From Cupriavidus pampae (GTDB lineage: Bacteria > Pseudomonadota > Gammaproteobacteria > Burkholderiales > Burkholderiaceae), in contig NZ_CAJZAG010000002.1 in the NCBI RefSeq assembly GCF_914271485.1, positions 702,346 to 766,345 on the forward strand: a stretch of DNA of 64,000 nt. The letters are read 5' to 3'. The position numbers and the translations under genes were made by a program. Numbering within the stretch: position 1 is the stretch's first letter; the number at the start of each line of letters is the position of its first letter. The notes beneath the pieces are model-generated. The model ran no database searches. It was not told the DNA's origin and saw only the letters and a list, made by a program, of their open reading frames with translations. Positions 1 through 8,525 of the stretch are shown one piece after another.

Positions 1-1120
1 CCTTCATCGCCGACTTCGCTTTGCCTTTCAGCAGGTAGTAGTTTTTCAGGACCTGATGGTCGCCGGCCCGGATTTCCTCGGGGCCGGTCAGGCCCTCGTA
101 TTTCAGGCCTTCCAGTGCGGCAACGACGGCTTTGGGGTCGGCCGTGCCGGCCTTGATCATGCCGTCGATCAGAATCTTCGTGCAGATGTACGAGCCCGCG
201 AGGCTGTAGTTCGGGTTGGCCTTGAACTTGTCCTTCGCGCGCTTGACCAGGTCGCGGTTCAGCGGCGTATCCACATCGTGCCAGTACTGCGCGCCAAAGT
301 AGACGCCTTCGCACAGGTCTGCGCCCAGCGACTCGAATTGCTCCAGTCCCGACGCCCACGCCACGAGGATCGTGGTGTTCTTCTTCATGCCGAAGCTCAC
401 GGCCTGCCGCAGCGTGTCCGACGATTGCGAGCCGAAATTCAGGATCAGCAGCACGTCCGGCTTGGCCGCCAGCGCATTGGTGAGGTATCCGCTGAACTCC
501 TTCTCGGCCAGCGCGTGGTAGCTGTTGCCCACGTGCTCGATGCCCTTTTCCTTGAAGATGTTCTTGGCCGCGGAAAGCAGCCCGTCACCGAACACGTATT
601 GCGGCGTGATCGTGTACCAGCGCTTTGCCTTCGGCATGGCTTCGATCAACGGACGCACGGTGCGCTCGATCGCCCCGTAGGTCGGCACGGACCAGCGGAA
701 TGTCGCGCGGTTGCAGTCCTTGCCGGTGATCTCGTCGGCGCCCGCGGTGGTAATGAAGACGCCACCGAGCTTTTCTGCTTCCTTGCCCATGGCAAGCGAT
801 TCCGAGGAGAGGATGCCGCCCGCGAAATAGCGCGCCGACTTCTGCTGCGCCAGTTCCTGGACTTTTCTGACCGCCGTGGCTGGCTTGCCTTCGGTGTCGA
901 GCACGCTGTATTGCAGCGGACGGCCAAGCACCTTGCCGTACTGCTCCACCGCCAGCTTCATTCCCAGGTCTGCGAACTTGCCGTTCGCGGCGAAGGCACC
1001 GGACATCGGTACCGGACAGCCAAGCTCGATGGCTTCGTTTGCGGCAAAGGCGATGCGGGAGGTCACTACGCCTGGGACTGCCGACAGCGCAGCCAACTTC
1101 AGCAAATCACGACGGTGCAC
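1..1120 (-). CDS. Liv-type ABC transporter substrate-binding protein (3' end outside window)
   Basis: Reading the minus strand from a GTG at 1120 gives an open frame of 373 codons that runs off the window edge, so the C-terminus is missing. The N-terminus has a twin-arginine-like signal (HRRDLLKLAAL, cleavage expected near AFA-AN). It is followed by a periplasmic-binding fold with the family's typical opening (ELGCPVPMSGAFAANG). A GAGGAG ribosome-binding site lies 6-8 bases before the GTG. The protein should capture an amino acid, amide or aromatic acid for a LivHMGF-type importer, whose genes would lie beyond position 1. It is divergent from the FadR-type regulator at 1293, which probably controls it. 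The class assignment is firm; the substrate is unknown. Confidence 0.88.
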   Translation of the reverse strand, partial: MHRRDLLKLAALSAVPGVVTSRIAFAANEAIELGCPVPMSGAFAANGKFADLGMKLAVEQYGKVLGRPLQYSVLDTEGKPATAVRKVQELAQQKSARYFAGGILSSESLAMGKEAEKLGGVFITTAGADEITGKDCNRATFRWSVPTYGAIERTVRPLIEAMPKAKRWYTITPQYVFGDGLLSAAKNIFKEKGIEHVGNSYHALAEKEFSGYLTNALAAKPDVLLILNFGSQSSDTLRQAVSFGMKKNTTILVAWASGLEQFESLGADLCEGVYFGAQYWHDVDTPLNRDLVKRAKDKFKANPNYSLAGSYICTKILIDGMIKAGTADPKAVVAALEGLKYEGLTGPEEIRAGDHQVLKNYYLLKGKAKSAMK

Positions 1121-1160
1121 GGCTCACTCCTCGATAGATGGGGGGATCGCGGGGTTTATC

Positions 1161-1180
1161 CTATTTATCATGATAAATAG
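1161..1180. promoter_or_regulatory. perfect 20-bp palindrome, probable FadR-family operator
   Basis: CTATTTATCATGATAAATAG is exactly self-complementary over all 20 bases. It lies in an AT-rich pocket between the divergent binding-protein gene (start 1120) and the FadR-type regulator (start 1293). Its position 41 bases upstream of the transporter start fits repression by the neighbouring regulator. The binding partner is inferred from position only. Confidence 0.6.
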
Positions 1181-1292
1181 AATAGAATCATCTTAGGAGT
1201 GCTGGAAAGCGGTTGTCAATCAACCCGGTCTCAGGGTTTACGCACAGCCCTGAGCGGCCTACGCTCAACGCCACCCTCAACGAGGATTGACC

Positions 1293-2129
1293 ATGTCGAC
1301 GATGTTTCGTGAGGCAAAGCAAGGCGCCATCGGCATCCGCAAGCAAAAGCGCGCGGATCTGGTTGCCGAAGAGCTGAAGCGATTGATTACGCAGCGCAAC
1401 CTGCGGCCCGGGGACAAGCTGCCCCACGAGGTCAAGCTGCAGCAGATGTTTTCCGTCAGCAAGAGCACGATCCGGGAGGCCCTGAAGTCGCTCGAGGTAC
1501 AGGGACTGATCAGCGTCTCCACCGGACCGGGCGGCGGCGGCACGATCGTGGAAGTGCCGCTGGATCGCACGTTCCAGCTCATGCAGAACTACCTGTTCTT
1601 CAAGGACGTCGGCATCGCCGACGTCTACACCATTCGGCGACTGCTGGAACCGGAACTGGCCGCCGGGGCCGTGGCCCATCTGACCGAGGACGATTTCGCG
1701 GCGCTCGAACACACGATCGACCTCTGCGATCCGGCATCGAAGGCAGCGGCCGAGTCGAAGATGCTCGACCAACGCCAGGAAGACCTGACGTTCCACGACA
1801 TCCTGGCGGCGGCTAATCCGAATCCGATGCTGCGGTTCTGCTGCGAACTGATCAACGAGATGCTGCGCCAGCTGGTGGTCTTCGGCAACGAAACCCCTGC
1901 CTGCGAACACGAGCGTTTCGGGGCCGCGAACGTTTCCTTCCACCGCCGCATCCTCGAAGCGGCGCGCGCGCGAGATGCCGGCGAAGTACGAGCACTGATG
2001 TCCGCGCACATGGAAGAGTGCACGCATTACGTCACGCGCATGAACGGCCGGGTCCATGGCCGACTGGTGCTCGACTCGGAGATGACCCGACGGACCTGGC
2101 TAAAGCCGAAAGAGTCCGACGAGTCTTAG
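1293..2129 (+). CDS. FadR/GntR-family transcriptional regulator (FCD domain)
   Basis: A 278-residue regulator. It has an N-terminal winged helix of the GntR type (about residues 20-85, with the KSTIREALKSLEVQGLI recognition region) and a C-terminal all-helical FCD ligand-binding domain. The ATG at 1293 is chosen over the TTG at 1287 because GAGG (1282-1285) is then correctly spaced. It is divergent from the truncated binding-protein gene, so it probably represses that uptake operon, and possibly itself, through the palindrome at 1161-1180. FCD regulators usually sense small organic acids or amino acids; the ligand is not evident here. Confidence 0.9.
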   Translation: MSTMFREAKQGAIGIRKQKRADLVAEELKRLITQRNLRPGDKLPHEVKLQQMFSVSKSTIREALKSLEVQGLISVSTGPGGGGTIVEVPLDRTFQLMQNYLFFKDVGIADVYTIRRLLEPELAAGAVAHLTEDDFAALEHTIDLCDPASKAAAESKMLDQRQEDLTFHDILAAANPNPMLRFCCELINEMLRQLVVFGNETPACEHERFGAANVSFHRRILEAARARDAGEVRALMSAHMEECTHYVTRMNGRVHGRLVLDSEMTRRTWLKPKESDES

Positions 2130-2139
2130 CAGGAAACGC

Positions 2140-3597
2140 TCAATCCTTATCCGCGATCTTGTGCTCTTCGATCTTGGGCGGATTCTGCCAGCCGCCGCCC
2201 AGTGCGAGGAACAGGTTGATCTGGTCCATCGCCACCTGCGCGTCGGAGGCCGCCAGATTGGCGTCGTTGTTGGCCAGCGTGCGGTCGGCATCCAGGCTTT
2301 GGAGGTACGGCGAGCGGCCGGCTTGCCAGAGTTGGCGGTTCTGCCCTGCCGCGGCTTCTGACTTGTCGCGCGCGTTGCGCAGCGCGTCGTTGCGTTCGAG
2401 TTCGCGCGAGTACGACGACAGCGCGGTCTGGGTTTCGCGCAGGGCCTTCAATACCACGCCGTCGAATTTGGCGAGCGAGCCATCGGCACCAGCTTCCGCG
2501 CCGTGGATGCGCGCGCGTACGCCGTTGGTCGGCAGGTTCCACGTGACGCCCGGGCCGACGCTCCAGTGCGCGGTCTGCCCTTGACCCAGATGGTCGAGAA
2601 TGCCCGAGAAGCCGGCCGACGCGCCGATGCTGATCGACGGATAGAGATCGGCAGTGGCCACACCGATACGCGCCGTGGCATACGCGAGTTCGCGTTCGGC
2701 CTGACGTACGTCGGGGCGGCGCTTGAGCAGTGCCGCGCCATCGCCGATCGGCAGCGGCTGGCGCAGCTTCGGAATGGCCGTACAAGCCACTGCCGACGCA
2801 TCGAGCGCGGTCGGCGGCTTGCCGATCATCACGGCAAGGCGATACGCCGACACTTCCTGCATGTCCTTGAACTTCGGCAGCGCGGCGCGCAAGGCATCGG
2901 CCTGCGCCTGCGCGCGCAGCACGTCGACCGGCTGGCCGCGGCCGGCATCCGACAGTCTCTTCGCCAGCTCGACGCCGCGCTCCTGCAGCGCCAGCTGATA
3001 CTCGGCGACATGGAGTTCATGCGTGGCGGTGCAGCCCTGCACATAAGCGCGCACGGTTTCGGCCACCACGCCCACGCGGGCCTGATCGAGCGCGGCCTGG
3101 CTGGCCTGTGCATTGGCCAACGCGGCTTCGTCTGCGCGCGCGAGCTTGCCGAAGAAGTCGATCAGGTACGACACCTGAAAGCCCGTATCGCCGAAATTGA
3201 AGACCGGCACCTTGTCTTCATGCAGCAGCGGCTCCGCCGCGATGAGCCCGCGGGCCACGTCGGCGTGCACCGAACCCTGCACGAGATTCTCGGATTCCAC
3301 CTCGTGATAGAGCGCGATCGCGCGGCGCAGGTTGGCCGCAGCCACGCGCAGATCCGTATTGGCGACCAGCGCCTGCTTCACGAAATCGTCGATGCGCGGA
3401 TCGTCATAGAGACGCCACCAGTCATCGGGCACTGGTGCGATGGCAACCGCGGGGCTGTCGACGTCGAACGGACCGTTGGCGTTGGTATTGTTGACGACCG
3501 CGTTTTCCGGCACCTTGTAATCGGGGCCTACGGTCATGCATGCTGCCAGCATCGACGACAGCAACACCGAGGCCAGAACATGAACGACGGGTTTCAC
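2140..3597 (-). CDS. outer-membrane factor lipoprotein of an efflux system (NodT/OprM family)
   Basis: A 485-residue protein with a lipoprotein signal (lipobox LAAC, Cys about residue 20) followed by the family's MTVGPDYKVPE opening. The body is two TolC-like repeats of long helices. The start is a GTG at 3597 that overlaps the TGA of the upstream membrane-fusion gene (GTGA), with AGGAG in front. It forms the outer-membrane duct for the FUSC/HlyD pump encoded immediately upstream. It is the last gene of the operon. Family assignment is firm; exported substrates are unknown. Confidence 0.93.
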   Translation of the reverse strand: MKPVVHVLASVLLSSMLAACMTVGPDYKVPENAVVNNTNANGPFDVDSPAVAIAPVPDDWWRLYDDPRIDDFVKQALVANTDLRVAAANLRRAIALYHEVESENLVQGSVHADVARGLIAAEPLLHEDKVPVFNFGDTGFQVSYLIDFFGKLARADEAALANAQASQAALDQARVGVVAETVRAYVQGCTATHELHVAEYQLALQERGVELAKRLSDAGRGQPVDVLRAQAQADALRAALPKFKDMQEVSAYRLAVMIGKPPTALDASAVACTAIPKLRQPLPIGDGAALLKRRPDVRQAERELAYATARIGVATADLYPSISIGASAGFSGILDHLGQGQTAHWSVGPGVTWNLPTNGVRARIHGAEAGADGSLAKFDGVVLKALRETQTALSSYSRELERNDALRNARDKSEAAAGQNRQLWQAGRSPYLQSLDADRTLANNDANLAASDAQVAMDQINLFLALGGGWQNPPKIEEHKIADKD

Positions 3598-4511
3598 TTC
3601 GAGACTCCTGTTGCAGCCGGTTCGCGCGTGGCGACCTCGGCATTGTGACCATCGCGTATCGTCACCGTGACGGTGCGCCCCGCGATCAGGCGAATATCTT
3701 CCGGCATCGGCTCGAACACCACGCGTACCGGCACGCGCTGCGCCAGCCGCACCCAGTTGAAGGTCGGGTTCACGTTGGGCAGCAGATTGGCGCCCGTGGT
3801 GCGGTCGCGATCCTCGATACCGGCGGCAATGCTGAGCACGCGGCCATGCAGCACGCGCGACTCGCCCATGATGCGCATATCGACGGGCGAGCCGATATGG
3901 ATGCCATGCAGCTTGGTTTCCTCGAAATACCCTTCCACGTGGTACGAGTTCACGTCGACCATGGCCAGCACCGGACGGCCGATGGTCGCGTAGTCGCCAA
4001 GGCGCGGCAGCTTGTCGTTGACGTAGCCATCCACCGGGCTGATCACGCGTGTGCGCTGCAGATTCAGCTTGGCCACGCCGATCGCGGCTTCCGCCTGCGC
4101 AAGGTTGGCTTCGTACTGCGCCACCTTGGCAAAGCCCTCTTCGACGACTTCCTTCGACACCACGTCCGACAGCGTCTGGCTACGCTTGGCTTCGCGACGC
4201 GCCTGCGCCAGGTTTGCGCGGATCGACGCGGCAGTGGCCTGGGACTGTTGCAGCGCCAGCGCAAAGCGGTCGGTATCGATCTCGAACAGCACGTCGCCCT
4301 GCTTCACGCGCTGATTGTCCTTGACGTTCACGCGCGTGATCAGCCCGGACACATCGGGTGCCACCTGCACGACGTCCGCGCGGATATGCCCGTCGCGCGT
4401 CCATGGCGCAATCGTGTAGTAGTCCCACAGATGCTTGGCGACGACCGCGCCGACCGCGACTACGATCAACGTGAGCACAACCGGACCGATGGAGGAGATT
4501 TTCAGTTTCAT
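3594..4511 (-). CDS. HlyD-family membrane fusion protein (AaeA/EmrA-like)
   Basis: A 305-residue periplasmic adaptor. One N-terminal membrane anchor (SIGPVVLTLIVVAVGAVVA) is followed by a biotinyl-lipoyl-like half motif (APWTRDGHIRADVVQVAPDV), an alpha-helical hairpin (about residues 90-150), and the second lipoyl half and beta-barrel (VISPVDGYVNDKL). The WTRDGHIRAD stretch is typical of adaptors paired with FUSC pumps. The start is ATG 4511, which overlaps the stop of the DUF1656 gene; a longer open frame upstream is just read-through. It should link the FUSC protein to the outer-membrane factor. Confidence 0.93.
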   Translation of the reverse strand: MKLKISSIGPVVLTLIVVAVGAVVAKHLWDYYTIAPWTRDGHIRADVVQVAPDVSGLITRVNVKDNQRVKQGDVLFEIDTDRFALALQQSQATAASIRANLAQARREAKRSQTLSDVVSKEVVEEGFAKVAQYEANLAQAEAAIGVAKLNLQRTRVISPVDGYVNDKLPRLGDYATIGRPVLAMVDVNSYHVEGYFEETKLHGIHIGSPVDMRIMGESRVLHGRVLSIAAGIEDRDRTTGANLLPNVNPTFNWVRLAQRVPVRVVFEPMPEDIRLIAGRTVTVTIRDGHNAEVATREPAATGVSK

Positions 4512-4720
4512 AGTTGGAACAACGGCGCGAAATAGACCACCCCACCGAGGATGATCACGTAGAGCGCAAGATTGAACAGGGACCTGTGCCACACCAGCCT
4601 ATAGAAGCCCACGCGCACGAACACCGCGCGCAACACCGACATGACGGCGAACGCGATCAGCATCCAGAGCAGCAGGACGGGCACGAACACACCGTAGACG
4701 TTGATTTCACCGGGATTCAT
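4508..4720 (-). CDS. DUF1656 small inner-membrane protein (AaeX-like)
   Basis: A 70-residue protein with two predicted membrane helices (GVFVPVLLLWMLIAFAVMSV and SLFNLALYVIILGGVVYFAP). It is of the DUF1656/AaeX type that habitually sits between FUSC and HlyD genes. It overlaps both neighbours by 4 bases (ATGA-type junctions), so the three are translationally coupled. Its role in the pump is not established in the family. The start is ATG 4720 (MNPGEINVYG). Confidence 0.9.
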   Translation of the reverse strand: MNPGEINVYGVFVPVLLLWMLIAFAVMSVLRAVFVRVGFYRLVWHRSLFNLALYVIILGGVVYFAPLFQL

Positions 4721-6801
4721 GGCTTTGCGGGAATGGGGGCCGGCAGCACCGCCGGCGGAAACATCGATACATGCATCTCGACCAGCGCGGACAGCGCTAT
4801 CGGCGAGCGGACCAGCGATTGCGCGCGCGACAGTCGCGTGCAGAGCGCGGGCGGCGGCGCATCGAGCTTGCCCTTGAGGCGCGCCTCGTAGTACCCGGCC
4901 ACGCTGCGCAACACGCGGCGCACCGCGTGCTGCTGATTGGCCTCGAGGCTGGGCAGCTCGCGCTGCAACGCCAGCGTGCTGAGTTCCACGCGCACTTCGT
5001 TGAAACCGTCGGACGACACCTCGCTGGCACTGGCCGCGAGCCGCGGCACGAGCTGCGCTACGCGATCGAGCATGCGCGAGCGCAACTGTGTGTGATGGTG
5101 CGTGTGGCTCCGGGCGTCGGTCACCTGCGCGTGGTCGGCGATATCGCTCCAGCTCGCCCGCACGAGGCGACGCACCGCGGCCTGCGTGCCGAACGGCCGC
5201 ATCGCGAGCGTCCACAGCAGCGCAAACAGAATGCCGGCCACGCCCGCGATATTGCTGTTGAAGAACGTCGTGAAGTCCGCGCTGTACACGCCCTGGATGC
5301 CGATGTCGCTGGCGGTCACCACGCCCAGCGCGAGGCCGATCGGCGCAAAACGCGGCTGCGCGATCAGCAAGCCGATCGCCAGGAACGGTAGCGCGAACGA
5401 GAGCACCAGCAGTTCGTAGTTCTGCGCAATCGGCAGCACCGCGAACAACAGCACCATCGCCATCACCACCGCCACCACGTTGGCGTTGAAGAAGCTTTGA
5501 ATCATCGGCGCCGGCTCGTCCGCCGCCGCGAAGAAGCAGCATGCCACCGCGCCCAGCGCCACGGCGCTAGCGCCGTCGGCCCAGCCACTCCAGATCCAGA
5601 GCATGCCCATCAGGAAGATGCCGAGCGCGACCGTGCTCGTGGAGAACAACATCATGCCGTAGTCATAGTGGCGCGCCGCGCCCACGTCCCAGCGGCGGAA
5701 CATCGGTGTCCAGCCGGCCATCGGCTCGTCCGCGCCCTTCTCGCGATTGCAGATCGCGCGGCACAGCGTCACGCAGTCCTGCCACAACGCCACCATCTGC
5801 TGCAGCCGGTCGGTGGCCGCGGTCAGCATGGCGGCATCCCAGCGGTCTGCGCCGGCGGCGCCAGAGTCGGCGTCTTGCGTTGCCTCCTCGACGGCTTCAA
5901 CGCTGTTGGCCGCAGTCATGTCCACCGTCATGTCAACCGTCATGTCGACATTCGGCGGCGGCGTCACCGCGCCCGCCTGGATCCAGTCCGAAACTTCGCG
6001 CATGCGCGCGGTCAGCACCTGGGGAACGCCATGGTGCGCCTGCATCGATTCCACGATGGCGGCAAGCGACGACAGCACCGGCAGCAGCATCGTCATGCGC
6101 CCGCGCAGCTCACGCGCCGCGCGCACGCGGCCAGCGCTGTCGGTGTCGTACGACAACTGGGTAATCAATTGGTCGAGCGCGATAATGTCGGCCGCCAGCT
6201 TGTGCCGGCTTTTGTGCCGCGTGGCCCGTGCCTGCGGGTTCTGGGACAGCATGTCGGTGGCCCATACGGTGGCATCGGCCATCCACTGGCGCGTGCGATC
6301 ACCAAACACGGCGGTGACGCTGGTCGGAAACAAGACCGCGCCGACCACGCTCGCGCACAGGATGCCCACGCAGATTTCCTCGGAACGCGCGATCGCGATA
6401 TCGAAGATGCCGCCCGGATTGTCGACGGCAGGCAACGCCACCAGCGCGAGCGTATAAGCCGCCAGCATGAAAACATAGCTGCGCGGCGTACGGTCCAGCA
6501 GCGAGAAGTACAGCAGCACGCCTGCCCACAGCGCCACGATCGCCATCAGCAAAGGCGGCGCGTTGACGAACATCGGCACCAGTGCGACCGATGCGCATGC
6601 GCCGATCAGCGTGCCCGCCACGCGGTACAGCGCTTTCGAGCGCGTCGCGCCGGTCAGCGGATGGGCGACCACATAGACCGTCGCCATCGCCCAGTACGGC
6701 CGCGGCAATCCCATATAAAGCGCGATCCAGAGCGCGAGCATCGAGGCGATAAACGCCTTGACCGAGAACAGCCAGTCGCGCGCGGATGGCCAATTTGGCA
6801 T
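4717..6801 (-). CDS. FUSC-family inner-membrane efflux protein (AaeB-like)
   Basis: A 694-residue pump subunit with the duplicated fusaric-acid-resistance architecture: about six N-terminal membrane helices (residues 15-165), a soluble region (about 170-370), a second helical bundle (about 375-530) and a cytoplasmic C-terminal tail. In E. coli the AaeB homologue exports aromatic carboxylic acids such as p-hydroxybenzoate. A local duplication of 12-base units in the soluble linker gives three VDMT copies. It is preceded by the MarR gene with a 5-base gap and followed by DUF1656, HlyD and OMF genes. This is a complete tripartite exporter; the substrate is inferred only by analogy. Confidence 0.92.
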   Translation of the reverse strand: MPNWPSARDWLFSVKAFIASMLALWIALYMGLPRPYWAMATVYVVAHPLTGATRSKALYRVAGTLIGACASVALVPMFVNAPPLLMAIVALWAGVLLYFSLLDRTPRSYVFMLAAYTLALVALPAVDNPGGIFDIAIARSEEICVGILCASVVGAVLFPTSVTAVFGDRTRQWMADATVWATDMLSQNPQARATRHKSRHKLAADIIALDQLITQLSYDTDSAGRVRAARELRGRMTMLLPVLSSLAAIVESMQAHHGVPQVLTARMREVSDWIQAGAVTPPPNVDMTVDMTVDMTAANSVEAVEEATQDADSGAAGADRWDAAMLTAATDRLQQMVALWQDCVTLCRAICNREKGADEPMAGWTPMFRRWDVGAARHYDYGMMLFSTSTVALGIFLMGMLWIWSGWADGASAVALGAVACCFFAAADEPAPMIQSFFNANVVAVVMAMVLLFAVLPIAQNYELLVLSFALPFLAIGLLIAQPRFAPIGLALGVVTASDIGIQGVYSADFTTFFNSNIAGVAGILFALLWTLAMRPFGTQAAVRRLVRASWSDIADHAQVTDARSHTHHHTQLRSRMLDRVAQLVPRLAASASEVSSDGFNEVRVELSTLALQRELPSLEANQQHAVRRVLRSVAGYYEARLKGKLDAPPPALCTRLSRAQSLVRSPIALSALVEMHVSMFPPAVLPAPIPAKP

Positions 6802-6806
6802 GACGC

Positions 6807-7313
6807 TCAGGCCTCCGCCTTGCCGGGGTTCAGGCGGGACGGGGTGCCAGCGCCCGCATGGCTGCCGGTGCCGCCTACCGCCGAAGCCGCGCGCGCGACC
6901 GCTTCCAGCACACGCAGCGTCGCGGCCATGTCCTCGGCGCTGATGCCGGCGAACACATCGGCACGCAGGCTACGCAGCGCCTCCTCGATCTCGATCGCGG
7001 CGGCCTCTCCGGCTTCCGTCAGCGACAGGCTGTTGGCGCGCCGGTCATGCGGATCGACCTCGCGCTTCGCGAGTCCGGCCGCGCACAACTGATCCACCAG
7101 CCGTACCAGCGTTGCGCCCTCCACGCCGACATAGTCGGCCAGCGTCACCTGCCGCACGCCCCCGCCAAGCCGACGGATAAACAGCAACGGCGCAGCCGCG
7201 GCCGCCGACACACTGTGGTGGGCCAGCGCGTGGTGGCTGATCTGTCGCCATTGACGACCGGCCAGCATCAGCTGACCGGTGAAGGCGAAACGAAGGGCGT
7301 CTATCTGTTTCAT
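6807..7313 (-). CDS. MarR-family transcriptional regulator
   Basis: A 168-residue winged-helix protein. The core TLADYVGVEGATLVRLVDQLCAAGLAKREVDPHDRRANSLSLTEAG contains the recognition helix and the DxRR wing typical of MarR. It is the first gene of the FUSC-DUF1656-HlyD-OMF operon. As with other MarR-efflux pairs it probably represses the operon until an aromatic effector binds. The start ATG 7313 has no clear Shine-Dalgarno; an upstream in-frame ATG at 7349 lies inside the inverted repeat and is less likely. Confidence 0.9.
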   Translation of the reverse strand: MKQIDALRFAFTGQLMLAGRQWRQISHHALAHHSVSAAAAAPLLFIRRLGGGVRQVTLADYVGVEGATLVRLVDQLCAAGLAKREVDPHDRRANSLSLTEAGEAAAIEIEEALRSLRADVFAGISAEDMAATLRVLEAVARAASAVGGTGSHAGAGTPSRLNPGKAEA

Positions 7314-7347
7314 GGGCAGAATGATAGGCGCACAATAATTAGAATGC

Positions 7348-7371
7348 AAACTATTTCATTTGGAATAGTTT
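7348..7371. promoter_or_regulatory. inverted repeat, probable MarR operator
   Basis: AAACTATT, 8 spacer bases, then AATAGTTT form a perfect 8+8 inverted repeat. It lies 35-58 bases upstream of the marR start, in an AT-rich stretch that otherwise holds no gene. Size and position match MarR-type autoregulatory operators. Binding is inferred. Confidence 0.55.
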
Positions 7372-7519
7372 GAATACACATACTATCTATGGTATTGATG
7401 TGAGGTTTGATCGACTTTTCCACCGTCTTCGCGGCCCGTGCGTGAGGCCGTGCAAATCGGTCGTCCACGATGAATTCTGGGCGCGCGATCGCACGGTAAC
7501 GAAACACAGATGCCGAAAA

Positions 7520-7546
7520 AAAGGGCGGCTACAGTGGCCGCCCTTT
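7520..7546 (-). terminator. Rho-independent terminator of the threonine-catabolism operon
   Basis: AAAGGGCGGC and GCCGCCCTTT pair perfectly around a 7-base loop. On the minus strand the stem is followed by a run of seven T. It lies 23 bases past the stop of the threonine dehydrogenase gene (7569), so it terminates that operon. Confidence 0.8.
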
Positions 7547-7568
7547 CAGGTTAGTGGAATCGGAAAAA

Positions 7569-8525
7569 TTACGTGCGCAGATTGCGCAGCATGTCCTCGA
7601 CCATGGCGTCGAGGTTGAATTCGGGCCTCCAGCCCCAGTCGGCGCGCGCGGCGCTGTCGTCAATCGAATCGGGCCAGCCGGAGGCGATGGCCTGCCGATA
7701 ATCGGGCGCGTAGCGGATCTCGAAGCGGGGGTCGCGGGCCTGGATGGCGGCGGCGATCTCGGCCGGCGTGAAGCTCATGCCGGCCAGGTTGTAGCTGCCG
7801 CGTTCGCGCACGGCCTCACGCGGCGCTTCCATCAACTCGAGCGTGGCGCGGATCGCGTCGGGCATGTACATCATCGGCAGGCGCGCATCGGGCTCCAGAA
7901 AGCACGTGTACGGTTCGTCCTTGACCGCCGAATGGAAGATATCCACCGCGTAGTCGGTCGTCCCGCCGCCGGGCGGCGTCTTGTGCGAGATCAGGCCCGG
8001 GTAGCGCACGCTGCGGACATCGACGCCGTGGTTCTCGAAATACCAGCGGCACCAGCCCTCCCCGGCCAGCTTGGAGATGCCGTACACCGTGGTCGGCTCC
8101 ATCACGGTTTTCTGCGGCGTATTGACCGCGGGCGTGGTGGGGCCGAAGGCGGCGATGGAGCTGGGCCAGAACACGCGCTCGATACCGTGCTGGCGCGCGA
8201 GCTCGAGCACGTTCAGCAGCCCGGTCATATTGAGATTCCACGCCCACTGCGGCGCCTTCTCGCCGGTGGCCGAGAGCGCGGCCGCCAACAGATAGATCTG
8301 CGTAATGCCGTGCCGCTCGACCACCGTGAGCAGTTCGCCGCGGTCGGTCACGTTGAGCATCTCGTGCGTGAGGTGCAGGTGGCGCCCCGTGGGCACCACG
8401 TCCGACGTAATCACGTTTTCGCGGCCATGCCGCTCCGCGAGCGCCTCCGCGAGTTCCGAGCCGAGCTGCCCGTTGGCGCCGATGATCAGGATTTTCGGCG
8501 GTTTGGAGGTTGCAACTTCCGACAT
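7569..8525 (-). CDS. L-threonine 3-dehydrogenase, short-chain (epimerase-like) type
   Basis: A 318-residue extended-SDR protein. The NAD-binding GANGQLG motif lies near residue 16, and the catalytic YGISK (Tyr-x3-Lys) near residue 145 is preceded by the active-site serine region (WPSSIAAFGP). It shares a one-base TGATG junction with kbl, the partner enzyme of threonine breakdown. That pairing is the main reason to call it threonine dehydrogenase (threonine to 2-amino-3-ketobutyrate) rather than a sugar-nucleotide epimerase. It is unrelated in fold to the zinc MDR-type Tdh of E. coli. Confidence 0.88.
   Translation of the reverse strand: MSEVATSKPPKILIIGANGQLGSELAEALAERHGRENVITSDVVPTGRHLHLTHEMLNVTDRGELLTVVERHGITQIYLLAAALSATGEKAPQWAWNLNMTGLLNVLELARQHGIERVFWPSSIAAFGPTTPAVNTPQKTVMEPTTVYGISKLAGEGWCRWYFENHGVDVRSVRYPGLISHKTPPGGGTTDYAVDIFHSAVKDEPYTCFLEPDARLPMMYMPDAIRATLELMEAPREAVRERGSYNLAGMSFTPAEIAAAIQARDPRFEIRYAPDYRQAIASGWPDSIDDSAARADWGWRPEFNLDAMVEDMLRNLRT

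Noticed and set aside
56..1180. 374-codon plus-strand frame at the window start
   Set aside because: It mirrors the truncated minus-strand binding-protein gene, which has a signal peptide and family motifs but runs off the window edge.
4508..5542. 344-codon minus-strand frame containing DUF1656
   Set aside because: Only the last 70 codons (4508-4720) are a real gene; the rest is an out-of-frame reading of the FUSC gene.
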